Source: Paludibacteraceae bacterium (GTDB lineage: Bacteria; Bacteroidota; Bacteroidia; Bacteroidales; Paludibacteraceae). From it: a DNA stretch of 48,056 bases. The notes under the pieces were generated by a model. The model did not search any database, was not told where the DNA came from, and saw only the letters and a list, made by a program, of their open reading frames with translations. Both the position numbers and the translations under genes were made by a program. Numbering within the stretch: the stretch's first letter is position 1; every line of letters starts with the position of its first letter. Location: assembly GCA_905235225.1 (NCBI GenBank), contig CAJOKE010000019.1, positions 1-48,056 of the forward strand, given 5' to 3'. This document shows, piece after piece, positions 1-6,996 of this stretch.

Positions 1-87
1 CAAACTCTGCTTGCTGGCAGAATGTACGGGTATATCGTTTGTGGACTCCACACCACTACGTGTATGCAAGAACCAGCGGATAGCCAT

Positions 88-285
88 TCATAAGACTTTC
101 TCCGTTTCAGCAACACTTAGAACTATCATAAAATCCTCTCCCTCAAACCGTTTTATATTTCGTTTTACGGCTCGTTTGAGTTGAGATGTTTCGACTCCAT
201 ACAATGCAGCCAATTCAAAATCCAGCATTACTTTATGACCTCGTATATCATATATTTGCTGTTGTATGGTGGCTATATCATTCAT
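88..285 (-). pseudogene. Truncated ORF6N-domain protein
   Basis: The 65-residue product starts like the ORF6N domain found in phage and mobile-element DNA-binding proteins: IYDIRGHKVMLDFELAALYG, then a VETSQLKRAVKRNIKRF stretch and DFM. Family members continue after DFM with a conserved tail of roughly 30 to 100 residues. Here the frame stops after ETEKVL, and no other frame between base 1 and the stop restores the tail. I infer a broken or naturally truncated copy. The gene has its own Bacteroidota promoter just upstream, so it may still be transcribed. The rest of any larger locus would lie before base 1. Confidence 0.55.
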
Positions 286-346
286 ATTGTATATAGTTGT
301 GATGTCAATTTGGCGTATCTAAAATAATCTTAATATTTTTGCGCTG

Positions 347-377
347 CAAAGGTACACAAAAAAATGACACTTGCAAA
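347..377 (-). promoter_or_regulatory. Bacteroidota-type promoter for the ORF6N gene
   Basis: Read on the minus strand there is TTTG (374-377), 19 bases, then TACCTTTG (347-354). This matches the Bacteroidota sigma-ABfr consensus. It lies about 60 bases upstream of the ORF6N start at 285. Confidence 0.7.
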
Positions 378-392
378 TAAAAGTGCCATTTT
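358..392. terminator. Hairpin with flanking A/T tracts, likely bidirectional terminator
   Basis: The arms 361-372 and 381-392 pair over 12 positions with one mismatch (AAAATGACACTT against AAGTGCCATTTT). The minus strand runs straight into a T tract, as expected for the end of the GNAT transcript. The plus strand also carries T after the stem. The hairpin overlaps the -33 element of the ORF6N promoter. Confidence 0.6.
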
Positions 393-542
393 TTTGTATT
401 TTTATAGCTTTTCGGCTTATTACGCTTTTTTTAGGTGCACGCTTGCGCCTGTATGTCTTATCTTTATATTTTTCACCGCTTTTTTACGCTGTCGGTGAGG
501 TCAGACTTGATCTCCGATTTAACGTCATGGAGAGGGGATAGT

Positions 543-1061
543 TTATTGCTTTTCCATCTCCATCATATCAAAATACATGGAGCGAGTATAAGGATTTTCT
601 TCTGCGCTCACAAGCATTCGAAAATCATTTTTCTCATAAAAAGGAATAGCAGACAAGTACGCATCAACCGTTATAAAACGAAAAGCAGCATAGTTCTTAC
701 TCTCATGGAGCGTCCGTTTTATATAAGTCATCAACTCACTACCAATATGTTGGTCCCGATAATTTTGCGAAACTGCGAACCTACCTATCTTAATCGCCGG
801 GTAACTATTAAAATGTTTCTCGTGAGGGAACTTACTCCGAAGTTTGCGCCAATTGCTATTTGCAGCTTCCGATTTGGAAATCTTATCGGTAAGCAAACTG
901 AAATAAGCAACCACTTTCTCACCATCAGTCAGTAAGAAAGTATTAGCTATCTTCTTTTGCATGAATGCTTTAGCATCATTGAGAAGAAAGCCGTTCAAGT
1001 CCTCATCCCCGCAATCAAATTCCGCAATCTTCGCGTCGGCTACCAGTCGTGTTAATTGCAT
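543..1061 (-). CDS. GNAT-family acetyltransferase, probable TacT-like toxin
   Basis: The 172-residue protein has the GNAT fold signatures. The acetyl-CoA loop sits in IGRFAVSQNYRDQHIGSELM (about residues 92-111), and the C-terminal IPFYEKNDF (about 139-147) matches the FYxKxGF segment of the family. Its size and its N-terminal segment about leaving or completing duties of the fold fit the TacT/AtaT group, which acetylate charged tRNAs. It lies 9 bases downstream of a 52-residue ORF, the usual antitoxin-then-toxin order. The two share a promoter at 1307-1337. Toxicity is inferred from family and layout. An ordinary small-molecule acetyltransferase is the alternative. Confidence 0.72.
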   Translation of the reverse strand: MQLTRLVADAKIAEFDCGDEDLNGFLLNDAKAFMQKKIANTFLLTDGEKVVAYFSLLTDKISKSEAANSNWRKLRSKFPHEKHFNSYPAIKIGRFAVSQNYRDQHIGSELMTYIKRTLHESKNYAAFRFITVDAYLSAIPFYEKNDFRMLVSAEENPYTRSMYFDMMEMEKQ

Positions 1062-1070
1062 AGTGTCCGT

Positions 1071-1229
1071 TTAGATATTAATGGTTACTTTGCTGGTAAA
1101 CGACTGATACTCCGCGTCCATCGCAGCCCTACGAGAGCGTGATAGCGGACGCACATTATTGATCGCCTCTTCGAAACGAAGTGCATCATTACCGCTAAGA
1201 ATCGGTGTTTCTGCAATTGGTCGTGCCAT
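1071..1229 (-). CDS. Small protein upstream of GNAT gene, probable antitoxin
   Basis: This 52-residue frame starts MARPIAETPILSGNDALRFE and ends SKVTINI. The ATG is at 1227-1229 and the TAA at 1071-1073. It stops 9 bases before the GNAT start and sits directly behind a good Bacteroidota promoter, so translation is likely. The sequence is polar, with a basic stretch SRSRRAA near residue 31 and no recognisable ribbon-helix-helix or other DNA-binding fold. I know of similar MA(R/K)PIAETP-type small proteins next to toxins in Bacteroidota, but the family has no function I can name. The antitoxin role is inference from position and size. Confidence 0.65.
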   Translation of the reverse strand: MARPIAETPILSGNDALRFEEAINNVRPLSRSRRAAMDAEYQSFTSKVTINI

Positions 1230-1260
1230 AATATGGTTCTCCTTATTTAGTTATCTTTGC

Positions 1261-1287
1261 ATCTTTCTTATCCCTAAAGGGAAAGAT
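1261..1287. promoter_or_regulatory. Inverted repeat in the TA leader, possible operator
   Basis: The outer arms ATCTTTC (1261-1267) and GAAAGAT (1281-1287) are perfect, and CCC/GGG pair inside around TAAA. The element lies between the -7 box (1307-1314) and the antitoxin start (1229). That is where an autoregulating antitoxin complex or an RNA hairpin could act. Confidence 0.4.
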
Positions 1288-1306
1288 TAATTACATTTTT
1301 CGGCTG

Positions 1307-1337
1307 CAAAGGTACACAAAAAAAATAACATACGCAA
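1307..1337 (-). promoter_or_regulatory. Promoter of the GNAT toxin-antitoxin pair
   Basis: The minus strand has CTTG (1334-1337), 19 bases, then TACCTTTG (1307-1314). The antitoxin start is 77 bases downstream. The -7 box and following bases (TACCTTTGCAGC) repeat those of the ORF6N promoter at 347. Confidence 0.65.
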
Positions 1338-1467
1338 GGATTTACGCAAAAAATAATGAAGAATGCGACAACTCGGCACCGAGATGTAGAGATTACAGAA
1401 GTATTATCCGAATAGCAGCCGGCGGTTTTTTCATACCGATATGGTGCTTTATAGAAGCGCATTATCG

Positions 1468-1588
1468 TTCGGTTATCCTTCGGTTATCGTTCGGTTATCA
1501 TTCGGTTATCCTTCGGTTATCGTTCGGTTATCGTTCGGTTATCATTCGGTTATCATTCGGTTATCATTCGGTTATCCTTCGGTTAAAG
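1468..1588. repeat. 11-base tandem repeat array, 11 copies
   Basis: Eleven uninterrupted copies of TTCGGTTATCN, where the last base is C, G or A; the final copy is degenerate (TTCGGTTAAAG). A partial unit, ATTATCG, precedes it. The array lies between the divergent TA promoter and the rfbA-operon promoter. A second, two-copy 11-base repeat (ATTCGGGGATT, ATTCGGGGCAG) follows at 1645-1666. The interval 1340-1740 holds no gene. Confidence 0.9.
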
Positions 1589-1746
1589 CTGTGACAAAGT
1601 AGAGTTTTATTTGAGGAAAAAGTAAGGGATTTAGGCATTTAATCATTCGGGGATTATTCGGGGCAGAGGAGATGGCGGGATAAGGAACGGGAGAACAGGG
1701 ATAGCGGAACGGTTTTAGGATGATTTTTCAAAAAAAGGAAAAATAA

Positions 1747-1778
1747 TTTGCATATGTCAGTGAAAAGCTGTACTTTTG
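1747..1778 (+). promoter_or_regulatory. Promoter of the lipoprotein-rfbA-glmM-surE operon
   Basis: TTTG (1747-1750), 20 bases, then TACTTTTG (1771-1778). The first start codon is at 1871, which gives a leader of about 85 bases. No further promoter was noticed before 6996, so the seven plus-strand genes are probably one operon. Confidence 0.75.
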
Positions 1779-1870
1779 CGGCGGAATACTATGGGAGCAG
1801 CCCGATGAGGCAAGTAGAGACAGCGGGGGAAAGAACAACAATAGAATCAAACAAACCAAATAAAAGAGTT

Positions 1871-2494
1871 ATGAAAAAGACATTGAAAGTCATTGCATTA
1901 TCAGCAGTAGTGGCGACCCTGATGAGCGGTTGCATAACAGCGACTATTCTGCGCACCAAATGGGCGAGTGACGAGAAGAAAGAAATCATGAGCGGCAAAG
2001 TGTTTGAAGTCGCCCAAGGGACGGTTGTGTATTCAGACGGCACGATATTGTCCTTCAAGGAGTATGGCAAATACATCCGTATTGACCACACGAACCTGAA
2101 TATAACCATCATCACTCCCGAATACGCATACGAATGCTATTACTATAAGGGAACCTATGCGCGTCAGGAAAATACGGACGGGACGTTCTACTACTCCAAC
2201 CTGTCGTATGTATTCCCGGTAGAGTGGTTCCGCTGGGAGAAATTTGCCGATGATTTGGTAGATAACGAGAATCACAGCGAGGGGACGAAATACGTAGCGG
2301 ACCAGAAATGTATCTCGTTCACAAAAGACCGCTATGAGGTAGCAGGCTACAAGCGCATCTACATGTACAAAGAGGAGGACGGAACCGTTTTGCGCCGTGC
2401 GATGAGTTTCACATCGTATTGCGATGCGGACTTCAATGTTCCGGCATCATATACAAAGACAAGTGACAAAATCTCGTTTGAAGAAAGTTTTTAA
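1871..2494 (+). CDS. Putative lipoprotein of unknown function
   Basis: A 207-residue protein with a lipoprotein signal peptide: MKKTLKVIALSAVVATLMSG, then Cys21. I chose the ATG at 1871 because the longer upstream frame overlaps the promoter and lacks a signal sequence. The mature part is rich in Tyr and aromatic residues (YECYYYKGTYARQ, TFYYSNLSYVFPVEWF) and looks like a small beta-rich periplasmic or outer-membrane domain. I do not recognise the family. It is the first gene of the rfbA-glmM operon, with 2 bases between its stop and the rfbA start, so a role in envelope building is plausible but unproven. Confidence 0.75.
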   Translation: MKKTLKVIALSAVVATLMSGCITATILRTKWASDEKKEIMSGKVFEVAQGTVVYSDGTILSFKEYGKYIRIDHTNLNITIITPEYAYECYYYKGTYARQENTDGTFYYSNLSYVFPVEWFRWEKFADDLVDNENHSEGTKYVADQKCISFTKDRYEVAGYKRIYMYKEEDGTVLRRAMSFTSYCDADFNVPASYTKTSDKISFEESF

Positions 2495-2496
2495 GG

Positions 2497-3363
2497 ATGA
2501 AAGGAATCATATTAGCAGGTGGGAGTGCGACCCGCTTATATCCGCTTAGCAAAGCCATCAGCAAGCAGATTATGCCGGTTTATGACAAGCCGATGATTTA
2601 TTATCCGTTATCGACTCTGATGCTTGCGGGTATCCGTGAGGTGTTGGTTATATCGACCCCGCGCGACCTGCCGATGTTCAGGGAACTATTAGGCGACGGA
2701 AGCCGGATAGGTATGCGGCTGGAATACAAAGTCCAGGAAGTCCCGAACGGTCTGGCGCAAGCGTTTGTATTAGGCAAGGAGTTTCTGAACGGCGAGCCGG
2801 GTTGTCTGATTTTAGGGGACAATATGTTCTACGGTCAGGGTTTCCGCACGATGTTGCACCAAGCGATAGAACATGCCGCGGAAGGAGCATGTATATTCGG
2901 TTATGAGGTTCAGGATCCGAGGGCATACGGTGTGGTAGAGTTTGACGCGCACAACAAAGTGCTGAGCCTCGAAGAGAAGCCTACGGAACCCAAGTCCAAT
3001 TACGCTGTACCGGGATTGTATTTTTACGACTCCAGCGTATGCGACAAAGCGGCATCCCTGAAGCCGAGTACCCGCGGCGAATATGAGATAACCGACCTCA
3101 ACAAGTTGTATCTTGCCGAAGGCAAACTGAATGTGCAGTTATTCGGTCGCGGTTTTGCGTGGCTTGATACGGGAAACTGCGACAGTCTGCTGGACGCGAG
3201 CAATTTCATCGCGACGATACAGAAGCGTCAAGGTTTCTACATAGCCTGTATCGAAGAGATTGCATGGCGAAACGGCTGGATAGACAGCGATCAGTTAGCG
3301 TCCTTGGGCAAAGAGATGAAGACGGAGTACGGCCGTTATCTGGAACGATTGGCGAGCAAGTAA
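2497..3363 (+). CDS. rfbA: Glucose-1-phosphate thymidylyltransferase RfbA
   Basis: A 288-residue nucleotidyltransferase that makes dTDP-glucose from glucose-1-phosphate and dTTP, the first step towards dTDP-L-rhamnose. The nucleotide-binding signature is GGSATRLYP at residues 8-16, with SKQIMPVYDKPMIYYPLS just after it. LILGDNMFYGQG and FAWLDTGNCDSLLDAS are also typical. Length fits the family (about 290). The usual GGxGTRL has Ala in place of the second Gly-type residue (GGSATRL), a tolerated difference. rfbB, rfbC and rfbD are not in the window, so the gene is separated from the rest of the pathway and sits in a glmM operon. Confidence 0.95.
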   Translation: MKGIILAGGSATRLYPLSKAISKQIMPVYDKPMIYYPLSTLMLAGIREVLVISTPRDLPMFRELLGDGSRIGMRLEYKVQEVPNGLAQAFVLGKEFLNGEPGCLILGDNMFYGQGFRTMLHQAIEHAAEGACIFGYEVQDPRAYGVVEFDAHNKVLSLEEKPTEPKSNYAVPGLYFYDSSVCDKAASLKPSTRGEYEITDLNKLYLAEGKLNVQLFGRGFAWLDTGNCDSLLDASNFIATIQKRQGFYIACIEEIAWRNGWIDSDQLASLGKEMKTEYGRYLERLASK

Positions 3364-3364
3364 G

Positions 3365-3937
3365 ATGCGGCAGTTATTAGGCATAATAGCGATAGTGCTT
3401 GCGGTATCGGGTTGCCATCGTACAAGTCCGCAATCCCCGTCCCAACGGAGTTCAGGAACGCCGCAATCGGACAGTACGCTGATTGCGCTGATGGAGGTCA
3501 ACCGCCGGATGGCGAGCGAAGCGGACAAGTTACTGCTGCATATGGCAGACAGCCTGACCCGGACGACGGGCGTTGTCTATGCCCAGATGTCATGCGGCGG
3601 CTGGAAGAGCAAGCGAACGCCGGAAGAACGCGACAAGGCGATGTACGCCAAGACTCCCGGTCGTCAAGAGAAATGGCGTGTCCGCATAAAGACTTTTCAC
3701 CTTGACGGACGTCTTGCGACAGACACGGAGAGCGAATATGCGGTGAGGCGATATGAACTCCCCATCGTGGTAGAGGAAGCGATTGAGGACATGCACAGCG
3801 GAGAACACACGACGGTATTATCCCCGTGGTACTGCGCCTATGGTGTTCACGGGAATGATTTTATAGCCCCGTATGAGAATGTAATTATCGAAGTAATACT
3901 CGGTGAATGCACCTTTGCGCCATTCCCAGACAAGTAA
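3365..3937 (+). CDS. FKBP-type peptidyl-prolyl isomerase-like lipoprotein
   Basis: A 190-residue lipoprotein with signal MRQLLGIIAIVLAVSG and Cys17, followed by a Ser/Pro/Gln-rich linker. The C-terminal half resembles an FKBP domain: LPIVVEEAIEDMHSGEHTTV and SPWYCAYGVHGNDFIAPYEN, then VIIEVIL, in the place of the family's W..gl..m..Ge....iP...AYG......IPp....f.v.L core. It may be related to the gliding-motility PPIase lipoproteins (GldI type) of Bacteroidota. It starts 1 base after the rfbA stop. Isomerase activity is inferred; the active-site aromatic residues are only partly recognisable. Confidence 0.7.
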   Translation: MRQLLGIIAIVLAVSGCHRTSPQSPSQRSSGTPQSDSTLIALMEVNRRMASEADKLLLHMADSLTRTTGVVYAQMSCGGWKSKRTPEERDKAMYAKTPGRQEKWRVRIKTFHLDGRLATDTESEYAVRRYELPIVVEEAIEDMHSGEHTTVLSPWYCAYGVHGNDFIAPYENVIIEVILGECTFAPFPDK

Positions 3938-3943
3938 GAAAAT

Positions 3944-4519
3944 ATGAGAAAAGCGATAGTATTGATATGTGGCATTTTAGCGGTTGCAGCAGTTATAAGC
4001 GGCTGTAGTTCAAACAGTTATTCGTCCGATTTGAAGGCGGAGAAGAAACTGATTGCGGACTATATCGCCCGCGAGGGGATTCATGTCATTTATGAGCTGC
4101 CGGAGAACGATGCGGCATGGGAGGAAAAGGACTATTACCAAGTAAACGGGTATGACTACCTGTACTTTCACCTGACCCGTCGCGGCACTCCTTACCATAT
4201 CAATGATTCGGGCGATACAATCCGGACGGATTCAATCATAGCGACCGAAACCGTAGTGATGCGCTACAAGAAATACACGTTAGGACTGAATGCGGATACG
4301 GCAGACTACTGGACGACGCTGAACAGCCCGTATCCGCTGGAATTCACCTATCTGACAGACTATACGACGGCTCCCCGCGCATGGCATGTCGCAGTGGGTC
4401 TGATGAAATACAGCGATTCGGAGTGCAAAATAATATGCCCGAGCAAGCTCGGATTTACAGAAGACGGCAATACGGTGACTCCGTACGGGTATGATTTGAA
4501 GATGAAGATAAAACGTTAA
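3944..4519 (+). CDS. DUF4827-domain lipoprotein
   Basis: A 191-residue lipoprotein: signal MRKAIVLICGILAVAAVISG and Cys21. The mature part matches what I know of the DUF4827 family of Bacteroidota, with YDYLYFHLTRRG in the middle and CKIICPSKLGFTEDGNTVTP then YGYDLKMKIKR at the end. The family is often seen beside a second FKBP-like lipoprotein and glmM, as here. The C-terminal pattern (strand, glycine loop, strand) also recalls an FKBP fold. Function is unknown. It lies 6 bases after the FKBP-like gene and 30 bases before glmM. Confidence 0.75.
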   Translation: MRKAIVLICGILAVAAVISGCSSNSYSSDLKAEKKLIADYIAREGIHVIYELPENDAAWEEKDYYQVNGYDYLYFHLTRRGTPYHINDSGDTIRTDSIIATETVVMRYKKYTLGLNADTADYWTTLNSPYPLEFTYLTDYTTAPRAWHVAVGLMKYSDSECKIICPSKLGFTEDGNTVTPYGYDLKMKIKR

Positions 4520-4549
4520 CGAGAACAATAGAATAAAGCGATAATAAAT

Positions 4550-5947
4550 ATGGCATTAGTAAAAAGTATATCAGGAATCCGCGGCACAATAGGCGGTCGC
4601 GTAGGCGAAGGATTGAATCCGGTAGATATTGTACGATTTACAGCCGCCTATGCCGTTCAGCGGCGGGCATGGCTTGAAGGCGGCAGACGCGGTGTCAAGC
4701 ACGCGATAGTAGTAGGCAGAGATGCCCGGATATCGGGCAAGATGGTGGATATGTTGGTATCGTCAACGCTCATCGGTATGGGTTTTGACGTGATCAATAT
4801 CGGCATGGCGACAACCCCGACCACAGAGTTAGCCGTTACCGGCGAAAAAGCCGCAGGGGGTATCATTCTGACAGCCAGTCACAACCCCAAACAGTGGAAC
4901 GCGCTGAAACTGCTGAACGAGCATGGTGAATTTCTCAATGATGCCGAAGGGAAAGAAGTGTTGGCGATAGCAGAGCGTGAGGATTTCACGTTTGCCGAAG
5001 TGGACAAATTAGGGGAAATCGTTTACAAAGACTACCTGCCGTATCATGTGGACAAGGTGTTGGATTTGGAGTTGGTGGAGCAACATAACATCCGTCATTG
5101 CAATTTTACAGTAGCGATAGACTGCGTGAACTCGGTTGGCGGTTTGGCAATTCCGGCGATGCTGGAAGCATTGGGTGTGAAGAATATAATCCGTCTGAAC
5201 TGCGAACCGACAGGACAATTTGCCCACAATCCGGAACCGCTGCCCCAACATCTGACGGAGATCAGCGAGCTTCTGAAGAGCGGTCAGGCAGATGTAGGAT
5301 TTGTTGTTGACCCTGATGTGGACAGGCTTGCGATTGTCTGCGAAAACGGTGAGATGTTCGGTGAGGAATACACGCTGGTGAGTGTGGCGGACTACGTATT
5401 AAGTCACACCCCGGGCAATACGTGCAGCAATATGAGTTCGACGCGCGCACTTAGTGACGTGACGGCACGATATGGCGGCAGTTATTCGGCTTCCGCAGTA
5501 GGCGAAGTGAACGTGGTGGCAGAGATGAAAGCGACGAATGCAGTGATTGGCGGCGAAGGAAACGGCGGAGTCATCTATCCCGCCGCCCATTATGGTCGTG
5601 ATGCACTGGTAGGAATAGCCTTGTTCCTCAGCTGTCTTGCCGAAAGAGGCGGCAAGGTGAGCGAACTGCGTGCAACGTTCCCCAATTATTTCATCTCCAA
5701 GAACCGTATTGACCTGACTCCCGAAACAGACGTAGATGCCATTTTAGCGCATGTAAAAGAGGTTTACCGGGACGAGCGTATCAACGACAAGGACGGCGTA
5801 AAGATTGACTTTGCAAAGGGTTGGGTTCATTTGCGCAAATCAAATACAGAGCCGATTATCCGGGTCTATTCCGAGGCAGCAACCATGGAACAGGCAAACG
5901 CTTTGGCGCAGCGCGTGATAGATATGGTAAACGAGAAAATGAAATAA
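4550..5947 (+). CDS. glmM: Phosphoglucosamine mutase GlmM
   Basis: A 465-residue alpha-D-phosphohexomutase. It converts glucosamine-6-phosphate to glucosamine-1-phosphate for UDP-GlcNAc, feeding peptidoglycan and lipid A. The phosphoserine loop is TASHNPKQWN, with the catalytic Ser at 110. The metal loop is DPDVDRL (about 262-268), the sugar-binding loop is GGEGNGGVI, and the phosphate-binding C-terminus is RKSNTEPIIRVYSEA. The KQWNAL context after the serine is typical of the Bacteroidota enzyme, which is sometimes annotated as a phosphomannomutase/phosphoglucomutase. The stop (5945-5947) is followed at once by GTGATG, the surE start. Confidence 0.92.
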   Translation: MALVKSISGIRGTIGGRVGEGLNPVDIVRFTAAYAVQRRAWLEGGRRGVKHAIVVGRDARISGKMVDMLVSSTLIGMGFDVINIGMATTPTTELAVTGEKAAGGIILTASHNPKQWNALKLLNEHGEFLNDAEGKEVLAIAEREDFTFAEVDKLGEIVYKDYLPYHVDKVLDLELVEQHNIRHCNFTVAIDCVNSVGGLAIPAMLEALGVKNIIRLNCEPTGQFAHNPEPLPQHLTEISELLKSGQADVGFVVDPDVDRLAIVCENGEMFGEEYTLVSVADYVLSHTPGNTCSNMSSTRALSDVTARYGGSYSASAVGEVNVVAEMKATNAVIGGEGNGGVIYPAAHYGRDALVGIALFLSCLAERGGKVSELRATFPNYFISKNRIDLTPETDVDAILAHVKEVYRDERINDKDGVKIDFAKGWVHLRKSNTEPIIRVYSEAATMEQANALAQRVIDMVNEKMK

Positions 5948-5950
5948 GTG

Positions 5951-6715
5951 ATGGAGATTCTTATAACCAACGATGACGGCTGGGGTGCGCAGGGAATCAT
6001 GCTGCTTACCAAACTGATGACACAGCTTGGCCATGTGACAGTGGTAGCACCGGATGGCCCACGCAGCAGTTTCTCCAATCACATCTCAATGGGTCTTCCG
6101 ATGACCTTGGACAAAGTGGATTTGACAGACTGCGATGCTTTCTCCATCGCCGAAAAGCGGCAGATAGATGTCTATATCACCAACGGCACCCCCTCGGACT
6201 GCGTCAAACTGGCACTAAACGTGCTGTACAATGACCATCCGGAGCGGATAGACTTGCTCGTAAGCGGAATCAACCACGGTTCGAACGCGTCAATTAATGT
6301 AGTTTATTCGGGAACTATGGGTGCCTGCTTCACCGCCTGTGAACATGATATAAAGAGTATCGGCTTCTCCATCTATGACAATAACCAGCCAACGGACTTG
6401 TCCCATTTTGAGACTTATATTGTGGAATTATGCCGCCACCTGTTAGATACACCATGGCGACGCGGATTGGCGTACAATATCAATGCGCCGGTCGGTCCGC
6501 TTAAAGGTATCAAATGGACACGCCAATGTGTGGGTCACTGGGAAAAGGAGATTCGCACCGCAGTCAACGCGCAAGGCAAAACCGAATATTGGATTACGGG
6601 CGTTTTTGTCAACGAAGAACCCAATGCTGAAGACACCGATGAATGGGCAGTTGCCAACGGATATATATCCGTTCAGCCATGCAATGTGGACATGACCGAT
6701 TACGTGGCTCTGTAA
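5951..6715 (+). CDS. surE: 5'/3'-nucleotidase SurE
   Basis: A 254-residue SurE-family phosphatase acting on nucleoside monophosphates. The metal site is in MEILITNDDGW (Asp-Asp at 8-9), the Ser loop is GPRSSFSNH, and the Asn motif is TNGTPSDCVKLAL. LVSGINHGSNASINVVYSGT is the usual catalytic segment. Two starts are possible: GTG at 5948, which abuts the glmM stop, or ATG at 5951. I chose ATG because it gives the normal family N-terminus. Translation is probably coupled to glmM. Confidence 0.93.
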   Translation: MEILITNDDGWGAQGIMLLTKLMTQLGHVTVVAPDGPRSSFSNHISMGLPMTLDKVDLTDCDAFSIAEKRQIDVYITNGTPSDCVKLALNVLYNDHPERIDLLVSGINHGSNASINVVYSGTMGACFTACEHDIKSIGFSIYDNNQPTDLSHFETYIVELCRHLLDTPWRRGLAYNINAPVGPLKGIKWTRQCVGHWEKEIRTAVNAQGKTEYWITGVFVNEEPNAEDTDEWAVANGYISVQPCNVDMTDYVAL

Positions 6716-6717
6716 AT

Positions 6718-6996
6718 ATGGATCGATTTGACAAATACTGGATTGGAATAGTACTCGGCCTGCTAATGCCGGCACTTTTCATGTTTGTCTATATTGACCA
6801 TTTCCATCTATGGCATTCATTCAGAACATTCGGTTGGGGATTGAGCCAGACATTCAGCAAATTACTGCAAGTCAGTGTATTCCCTAATTTGGCACTTGTA
6901 TTTGTATTTTACACCACAGACTCGTGGCGTTTGAGTAAAGGCGTTCTTATCGGTGCAATGCCTTATATTATTGCTGCGATTGCACTAACTTTTTAA
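6718..6996 (+). CDS. Small integral membrane protein
   Basis: A 92-residue protein starting at the ATG 2 bases after the surE stop. Three hydrophobic segments are visible: about 8-27 (YWIGIVLGLLMPALFMFVYI), about 48-66 and about 72-92. I do not recognise a named family; comparable short membrane proteins accompany surE in other Bacteroidales. Its last 29 bases overlap the 3' end of lpxB on the other strand. No function can be given. Adjacency to surE and lpxB suggests an envelope role. Confidence 0.75.
   Translation: MDRFDKYWIGIVLGLLMPALFMFVYIDHFHLWHSFRTFGWGLSQTFSKLLQVSVFPNLALVFVFYTTDSWRLSKGVLIGAMPYIIAAIALTF

Noticed and set aside
435..935. A 166-codon open frame on the plus strand opposite the GNAT gene
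   Set aside because: It is antisense to a clear GNAT coding region, has no promoter and no family-like sequence.
1274..1462. A 62-codon minus-strand frame across the TA promoter
   Set aside because: It would span the promoter at 1307-1337 and has no protein-like features.
1468..1588. CRISPR array
   Set aside because: Units are 11 bases with no spacers and no cas genes nearby.
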